A stretch of 11,367 nt of DNA from Legionellales bacterium (GTDB lineage Bacteria; Pseudomonadota; Gammaproteobacteria; Berkiellales; Berkiellaceae). The translations under genes and the position numbers were made by a program. The notes under the pieces were generated by a model. That model was given only the letters and a program-made list of their open reading frames with translations. It did no database searches and was not told the origin of the DNA. Of this stretch, positions 6,713-11,367 are shown piece after piece (positions within the stretch are counted from its first letter, which is position 1; each line of letters begins with the position of its first letter). The DNA lies in assembly GCA_023266435.1 (NCBI GenBank), contig JAHFQF010000063.1, forward strand, positions 1-11,367, written 5' to 3'.

Positions 6713-8092
6713 ATGCATGTTCATTTATTGGGAATCGGCGGCACATTGATGGGCAGCTTGGCACTACTTGCCAAGGAGATGGGACATAGTGTGTCTGGGT
6801 GCGATATGAAACTATATCCGCCTATGTCTGATCAGTTGGCTTCAGCAGAAATTACCGTGATAGAAGGCTACGATCCGACTTGCTTAAAACAATTGGCACC
6901 GGATTGCGTGATTGTAGGTAACGCCATTTCACGTGGTAACCCGGTATTAGAGGCAGTATTGGCACAAAACTTATTTTATACCAGTGCGCCTGCTTGGATG
7001 TCCGAACATCTACTGCAAGATCGCTTGGTGTTGGCTTTCGCAGGTACTCATGGAAAGACCACTACCACCAGCATGGCGGCTTGGATTTTAGAGCAAGCTG
7101 GACGTACCCCAGGGTTTCTTATCGGTGGTGTACCTAATAATTGGGGGCACTCTTCTCAACTAGGTAAGAGCCCTTATTTCGTGATTGAAGCGGATGAATA
7201 TGACACTGCATTTTTTGATAAGCGTCCTAAATTTATGCATTATCATCCACATATTTTTACGATCTTGAATGCAGAGTTTGACCATGCGGATATTTATCCC
7301 GATTTGGCGTCGATTTTACAACAGTTTCATTATGGGGTGCGTTTAGTCCCGCCACAAGGCACAATCATTCACAATCTGGATTGTCCTAACAGTAAAATTA
7401 TTTTGGAAAAAGGCTGCTGGAGTCAGAAAGTTGGAGTCGGGTTGCATGCGGGGGATTGGCACGCACAAGACATCAGCCCGGCCTTTGATGCCTTTACTGT
7501 GTATCAAGGTACACAAGCCATTGGCAAGGTGCAGTGGGATTTATTTGGGCAACATAACGTAAGCAATGCGTTGGCAGCCATTGCTGCTTGCTGTCAGGTT
7601 GGCGTACCTCCTCGTTTTGCAGTAGAAGCATTGAGTAGCTTTTCTGGTGTGAAAAGACGCATGACCTTGATTGGAAACTATCGGGGCACCCAGTTGTTTG
7701 AAGATTTTGCCCATCACCCCACGGCCATTGCAACGACACTCGCTGGCGTAAAAGCAAAAAACCCACAGACGCGTCTTGTAGCGGCAGTGGATTTTCGTTC
7801 AAACACCATGAAAGCTGGTAAACATTCTTTGGCAGATTTATATGCGTCTTTTTCGGCAGCCGATGAAATACATATTTATCAACATCCTAATTTAGCGTGG
7901 GATGTGGGTGCATTAATGGCCAAACAACCAGATAAGATTCGCTGTTTTACCGATACGCGCGCTTTTTCAGAGCAGCTTGCCAAAGATCAGACAGTGCGCA
8001 ACATTGTACTTTGCTCCAATGGCAGTTTTGAGGGGCTTTCTGCGCAATTGGCAACTGCTTTGTCACAAGCAGAGCAACATGATGCGGCCTAA
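6713..8092 (+). CDS. mpl: UDP-N-acetylmuramate:L-alanyl-gamma-D-glutamyl-meso-diaminopimelate ligase
   Basis: The 459 residues match the usual Mpl length. It has an N-terminal Rossmann-like UDP-binding start (HLLGIGGTLMGSLALLAKEMGH) with the YPPMS motif (35-39) typical of Mpl. The ATP P-loop GTHGKTTTT is at 111-119. The EADEYDTAFFDKRPKFMHY block (159-177) separates Mpl from MurC. GQHNVSNALAAIAA (279-292), FSGVKRRM (310-317) and EDFAHHPTA (330-338) follow in the expected order. Mpl attaches recycled murein tripeptide to UDP-MurNAc in the cytosol, bypassing MurC, MurD and MurE. The ATG at 6713 has AGGGG at 6699-6703. The gene runs straight on from the membrane protein and precedes ubiX; an mpl-ubiX pairing is also known from other gammaproteobacteria as I recall. 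MurC was considered and rejected on the Mpl-specific block. Confidence 0.95.
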   Translation: MHVHLLGIGGTLMGSLALLAKEMGHSVSGCDMKLYPPMSDQLASAEITVIEGYDPTCLKQLAPDCVIVGNAISRGNPVLEAVLAQNLFYTSAPAWMSEHLLQDRLVLAFAGTHGKTTTTSMAAWILEQAGRTPGFLIGGVPNNWGHSSQLGKSPYFVIEADEYDTAFFDKRPKFMHYHPHIFTILNAEFDHADIYPDLASILQQFHYGVRLVPPQGTIIHNLDCPNSKIILEKGCWSQKVGVGLHAGDWHAQDISPAFDAFTVYQGTQAIGKVQWDLFGQHNVSNALAAIAACCQVGVPPRFAVEALSSFSGVKRRMTLIGNYRGTQLFEDFAHHPTAIATTLAGVKAKNPQTRLVAAVDFRSNTMKAGKHSLADLYASFSAADEIHIYQHPNLAWDVGALMAKQPDKIRCFTDTRAFSEQLAKDQTVRNIVLCSNGSFEGLSAQLATALSQAEQHDAA

Positions 8093-8128
8093 TCTATTGC
8101 AGCAACCGCAGCAGGTTGTGAAGCGAGC

Positions 8129-8743
8129 ATGAGTATGCAATCTGTGATTTTAGCGATGACTGGTGCCTCTGGCTCACCGTATTTTTTGCGCTTACTAGAA
8201 TGCTGCTTGCAGCAAGGTATCCAGGTACATTTGTTGATTTCTAAAGCAGGGTTGCTGGTCTTAAATGAAGAAACAGACTTAAAAGTACCAGCACAACCGC
8301 TGAAACAAGCACAGTACTTTAGCGAGTTGTTTCACACCAATCCTGCAAAGCTGGCTGCTTACGGCGAGCAACAATGGACCTCTCCTTTAGCCAGTGGCAG
8401 TCATCAGGTTGAGGCCATGGTTGTGTGCCCTTGTACTACGGGGGCTCTGGGTGCGATTGCTAATGGGTTATCTGATAATTTACTCGAGCGTGCTGCAGAC
8501 GTGATGATCAAAGAACATAAAAAACTCATCTTAGCCGTGCGAGAAATGCCTTTATCGGCCATTCATTTAGGACATATGTATCGTTTAGCACAGTTGGGTG
8601 TTGTGATCATGCCACCGAATCCAGGGTTTTATTTCAAGCCTCAAACCTTAGAAGATATTGTGGATTTTGTGGTAGCACGCATATTAGATCATTTAAAGAT
8701 AACGCATACGCTCAGTCAGCGTTGGGGAGAAGAAAATTTATGA
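8129..8743 (+). CDS. ubiX: Flavin prenyltransferase UbiX
   Basis: This is a 204-residue flavoprotein of the UbiX/Pad1 family. The N-terminal strand and loop VILAMTGASGSPY (6-18) carry the phosphate-binding GASG. CPCTTGALGAIANGLSDNLLERAADVMIKE is the conserved central helix region. VREMPLSAIHLGHM corresponds to the usual RE(T/A)PLS motif, with Met at the variable position. VIMPPNPGFYFKPQTLEDIVDFVVARILD is the family C-terminus. UbiX joins a dimethylallyl group to FMN, producing the prenylated FMN cofactor of UbiD, needed for decarboxylation in ubiquinone synthesis. No ubiD lies in the window. The ATG at 8129 has no clear Shine-Dalgarno; an ATG two codons later (8135) is an alternative. The frame is shared with mpl: the 12 codons between the mpl TAA and this ATG contain no stop. 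The 3' end overlaps proS by ATGA. Confidence 0.94.
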   Translation: MSMQSVILAMTGASGSPYFLRLLECCLQQGIQVHLLISKAGLLVLNEETDLKVPAQPLKQAQYFSELFHTNPAKLAAYGEQQWTSPLASGSHQVEAMVVCPCTTGALGAIANGLSDNLLERAADVMIKEHKKLILAVREMPLSAIHLGHMYRLAQLGVVIMPPNPGFYFKPQTLEDIVDFVVARILDHLKITHTLSQRWGEENL

Positions 8744-10218
8744 CCGAATTAGACAAAAAATCCAAACAGGTAAAAACTGCGATCACACCAACCCGAGCAG
8801 AGAATTTTCCTGAATGGTATCAAAATGTTATCAAAGCAGCTGATTTGGCTGAAAATGCACCTGTACGTGGTTGTATGATCATTAAACCGTATGGTTATGC
8901 GATTTGGGAAAATATTCAAAAGCAATTTGATGTGTTAATTAAAGCAGAGGCGGTAAAAAATGCCTATTTCCCTTTATTAATCCCTTTAAGTTTTATTGCA
9001 AAAGAGGCGGAGCATATTGATGGCTTTGCAAAAGAGTGCGCCGTGGTTACACACCATCGCTTGGCTAAAAATGCCAAAGGGGAGCTAGCGCCTGATCCGG
9101 ACTCTGAATTGGCAGAGCCGATGATTATTCGGCCGACTTCAGAAACGATCATTGGTGAAGCCTTTTCAAAGTGGGTGCAATCTTATCGGGATTTACCCTT
9201 AAAAATTAATCAATGGGCAAATGTCATGCGTTGGGAAATGCGACCCCGTATTTTCTTACGCACTTCCGAATTTTTGTGGCAAGAAGGACACAATGTGTTT
9301 GCCACGGATGAAGAAGCGGATCAAGATGCGCGTCGCATGCTCGAAGTCTATCGTGGATTTTTAGAAAATTATTTGGCCATACCTGTGATTCCGGGATGTA
9401 AGACACCAGAAGAACGTTTTCCGGGTGCGATAGAGACTTATACAGTAGAAGCGTTGATGCAAGATGGTAAAGCCTTACAAAGTGCGACTTCACATCATCT
9501 GGGTCAAACGTTTGCAAAATCTGCCAATATTCAATTTTTAGATAAAGATGGCACACAAAAAATGGCCTGGACTACCTCTTGGGGAATGTCGACACGGACG
9601 ATCGGTGGTCTAATCATGGCGCACTCGGATGATGATGGATTAATTTGCCCCCCTAAAGTTGCGCCTTATCAAGTGGGTATTTTGCCTATTGTGCATCAAG
9701 AGTCAGACAAAGAAAAAGTCATGGCAGCTTGTCAGGTCATTCAACAGCAATTACAAGCGCAGGGTGTGTCCGTAGACATTGATCAAAGTGAGCAGCGTAC
9801 TGGGGATAAGATGTGGGGCGCTATCAAGAAAGGTGTGCCTGTGCGTTTAGAAGTCGGTGCACGTGAGCTCGCGGAAGATAAAGTCACCTATACTCGTAGA
9901 GACTTAGGTAAAGACAGCAAAAAAACGGTAAGTACACAAGAATTTATTCAAACAGTGCCTGCCGTGCTCAATGATATCCAGCATCAGTTGCTTGAAAAGG
10001 CCAGAGTGCGCACCAATGCCATGATCCATGAAGTACAATCTTTAAAAGCAATGAAAGAGTTTTTTGCATCAGACACTGTGGGTGCTGTGAAGGTGGACTA
10101 TGCGTTGGTGAAAAATTCAGCAGAATTTGAAGCAATTAGCAAAGCGTTTGCATTGTCTGCTCGTTGCTTGCCATTTGCTGACGCAGGTAAAAAAGTCATT
10201 ATTGGTAAGGCATATTAA
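8740..10218 (+). CDS. proS: Prolyl-tRNA synthetase, short archaeal/eukaryotic-type
   Basis: This class II synthetase has 492 residues. The proline and ATP sites include YFPLLIP (76-82), RPTSE (131-135), motif 2 RWEMRPR...FLWQEGH (164-184) and motif 3 TTSWGMSTRTIGGLIMAHSDDDGL (278-301). These are the archaeal/eukaryotic ProRS forms. The roughly 180-residue editing insertion of the common bacterial ProRS (about 570 residues) is absent between motifs 2 and 3. The anticodon-binding domain follows from about 308 to 412. The C-terminal domain ends in KVIIGKAY with the terminal Tyr kept, but the zinc-binding cysteines of archaeal homologues are missing (only Cys476 lies there). It charges tRNA-Pro in the cytosol. 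I chose ATG 8740, which overlaps the ubiX TGA and has GGGGAG (8724-8729); a TTG at 8722 would add six residues and is less likely. It is last in the operon. Confidence 0.95.
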   Translation: MTELDKKSKQVKTAITPTRAENFPEWYQNVIKAADLAENAPVRGCMIIKPYGYAIWENIQKQFDVLIKAEAVKNAYFPLLIPLSFIAKEAEHIDGFAKECAVVTHHRLAKNAKGELAPDPDSELAEPMIIRPTSETIIGEAFSKWVQSYRDLPLKINQWANVMRWEMRPRIFLRTSEFLWQEGHNVFATDEEADQDARRMLEVYRGFLENYLAIPVIPGCKTPEERFPGAIETYTVEALMQDGKALQSATSHHLGQTFAKSANIQFLDKDGTQKMAWTTSWGMSTRTIGGLIMAHSDDDGLICPPKVAPYQVGILPIVHQESDKEKVMAACQVIQQQLQAQGVSVDIDQSEQRTGDKMWGAIKKGVPVRLEVGARELAEDKVTYTRRDLGKDSKKTVSTQEFIQTVPAVLNDIQHQLLEKARVRTNAMIHEVQSLKAMKEFFASDTVGAVKVDYALVKNSAEFEAISKAFALSARCLPFADAGKKVIIGKAY

Positions 10219-10235
10219 GCTTTTTTAGAAGTAAA

Positions 10236-10285
10236 GTAACAGCTCAGCCCGGGCTGGGCTGAAAGTGAAAGGGTTGAGCTGTTAC
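10236..10285 (-). terminator. Hairpin between convergent proS and lipA (candidate lipA terminator)
   Basis: GTAACAGCTCA (10236-10246) pairs perfectly with TGAGCTGTTAC (10275-10285). An alternative internal stem TCAGCCC (10244-10250) / GGGCTGA (10256-10262) competes for three of the same bases. Read on the minus strand, the stem is followed by TTTACTTCT, a partial U-tract suiting termination of lipA. On the plus strand nothing U-rich follows, so service to proS is doubtful. Confidence 0.45.
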
Positions 10286-10350
10286 GACCGCGTATAATAA
10301 AATGACCTAGGCTTTGAGTTTCAGGGAGGTTTAGATGCTTCTGAGTCGTA

Positions 10351-11298
10351 TTATTTCACTACTTCCCCTGCAGCTTGCTTGTCTGCATGATAGGAAGATC
10401 GTACAAAAGGGCCGCTCGCAACATTTAAAAAGCCTAACTCTTTGGCTACATTACCCAAGTGTGCAAACTGTTCTGGAGTCACATAACGCGTGACTGGGAT
10501 GTGAAATTTACTGGGTTGTAAGTATTGTCCCAAAGTAATCCACTCACAATCATGGGCACGCAAATCCTTTAGAACCTCGATAATTTCCTCATCTGTTTCA
10601 CCCAAGCCTAACATCAAACCAGATTTGGTTGGGATATGAGGGTGGCGCGCTTTGAATTGGCGAATTAACTCTAAAGACCAATGATAATCAGAGCCAGGGC
10701 GGGCTTGTTTATACAATCTAGGCACGGTCTCAAGGTTGTGATTAAACACATCGGGTAAAGCGACAGCCAAATTATCCAATGCTTTTTCCATGCGTCCACG
10801 GAAATCAGGCACCAGCGTTTCAATTTCAATAGTAGGATTTTTTTGTCGGACTGCTTGGATGCAAGCTGCAAAGTGGCTTGCACCGCCATCTAATAGATCG
10901 TCTCGATCGACAGAGGTAATGACCACATAACGTAGTTTCATGGTCTGGATGGCGTCTGCCAAATGTGTAGGCTCTTCTTGATCCAGAGGTTTGGGTTTGC
11001 CGTGAGCAACATCACAAAAAGTGCAGCGGCGCGTACACACATCACCCATGATCATAAAAGTTGCTGTGCCTTTAGCGAAACATTCGCTCAAGTTAGGGCA
11101 AGATGCTTCCTCACACACAGTGACTAATTTATGTTCTCGCAATAGGCCTTTGAGTTGACTGACAGCCGCGACATTAGAGGCCTTGATGCGGATCCAGTCA
11201 GGCTTAGGCAAGGGTTTTTCTAAGGGAACGATTTTGATGGGTACGCGAGCCATTTTTGCTTCAACGCGTTGCTTTTTGGAGAGAACTTCATTACTCAA
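10351..11298 (-). CDS. lipA: Lipoyl synthase (radical SAM)
   Basis: The 315-residue protein has both LipA iron-sulfur signatures. Cys62-x4-Cys67-x5-Cys73 (CEEASCPNLSEC) binds the auxiliary cluster that donates sulfur. Cys88-x3-Cys92-x2-Cys95 (CTRRCTFC) binds the radical SAM cluster. The C-terminal RSSYH (300-304) supplies the serine ligand of the auxiliary cluster. The enzyme inserts two sulfurs into octanoyl groups on lipoyl domains of 2-oxoacid dehydrogenases and the glycine cleavage H protein. The start is TTG at 11298: it has AGGAG (minus strand, 11312-11308) eight to nine bases upstream, and an in-frame TAG lies just beyond. The first in-frame ATG is at codon 16 and lacks such support. 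lipB is not visible in the window, though it may lie beyond the right edge. Confidence 0.96.
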   Translation of the reverse strand: MSNEVLSKKQRVEAKMARVPIKIVPLEKPLPKPDWIRIKASNVAAVSQLKGLLREHKLVTVCEEASCPNLSECFAKGTATFMIMGDVCTRRCTFCDVAHGKPKPLDQEEPTHLADAIQTMKLRYVVITSVDRDDLLDGGASHFAACIQAVRQKNPTIEIETLVPDFRGRMEKALDNLAVALPDVFNHNLETVPRLYKQARPGSDYHWSLELIRQFKARHPHIPTKSGLMLGLGETDEEIIEVLKDLRAHDCEWITLGQYLQPSKFHIPVTRYVTPEQFAHLGNVAKELGFLNVASGPFVRSSYHADKQAAGEVVK

Positions 11299-11310
11299 AG
11301 AGATAGTCTC

Positions 11311-11367
11311 CTACAGAGGTTCGTATACAAAACGTTGGTCGTAATTTAAGGCAGGTAACAGCAAATT
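11311..11367 (-). CDS. Possible 3' end of an upstream gene in the lipA transcript (partial)
   Basis: On the minus strand a frame is open from the window edge for 18 codons (NLLLPALNYDQRFVYEPL) to a TAG at 11313-11311. The stop overlaps the lipA Shine-Dalgarno, a spacing common for co-transcribed genes. lipB often precedes lipA, but I do not recognise this tail as LipB. Eighteen open codons can occur by chance, and a second frame is also open here. Confidence 0.35.
   Translation of the reverse strand, partial: NLLLPALNYDQRFVYEPL

Noticed and set aside
8722..8739. TTG at 8722 as start of proS
   Set aside because: The ATG at 8740 has a well-placed purine-rich ribosome site and the classic ATGA overlap with ubiX.
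9224..9556. Minus-strand frame within proS
   Set aside because: Antisense shadow of conserved ProRS motifs 2 and 3; no supporting signals.

Overview
The window reads as an ordinary chromosomal segment of a moderately AT-rich gammaproteobacterium. The order truB-rpsO-pnp is the end of the widely conserved rimP-nusA-infB-rbfA-truB-rpsO-pnp cluster. A PPi-type phosphofructokinase, Mpl and a class III lipoyl synthase fit a member of the Legionellales (Coxiella/Legionella-like). That placement is inference from gene content and protein flavour, not from a search. Nine complete protein genes are seen, plus a partial truB at the left edge and a possible partial reading frame at the right edge. No tRNA, rRNA, CRISPR array, prophage or insertion sequence was found.

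Left block (1-3165, plus strand): the 3' end of truB; rpsO behind an extended -10 promoter; a bipartite hairpin without a U-tract in the rpsO-pnp spacer; pnp with a TTG start; and a strong terminator at 3141-3165 that can also serve the gene facing it. These genes act in tRNA modification, the ribosomal 30S subunit and RNA decay.

Middle block (3173-6104, minus strand): a MATE-family multidrug/metabolite exporter and a pyrophosphate-dependent 6-phosphofructokinase. They are separated by a 277-base spacer holding a degenerate inverted-repeat element and a perfect 13-bp hairpin.

Right block (6202-10218, plus strand): a compact likely operon of an unrecognised five-helix membrane protein, mpl (peptidoglycan recycling), ubiX (prenylated FMN for ubiquinone synthesis) and proS (prolyl-tRNA synthetase). 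The junctions are 1 nt, 36 nt and a 4-nt ATGA overlap. It diverges from pfp across a 97-base promoter region with a palindromic pair of opposed -10 elements. The ProRS is of the short archaeal/eukaryotic type, unusual for a gammaproteobacterium, and its C-terminal zinc domain has lost its cysteines. Convergent lipA (minus strand, TTG start) closes the window, with a hairpin in the shared spacer.

I found no convincing new multi-gene system. The items most worth a second look are the archaeal-type ProRS with a degenerate zinc domain, the rpsO-pnp RNA structure, the uncharacterised membrane protein coupled to mpl, and the intergenic repeat at 4687-4746.
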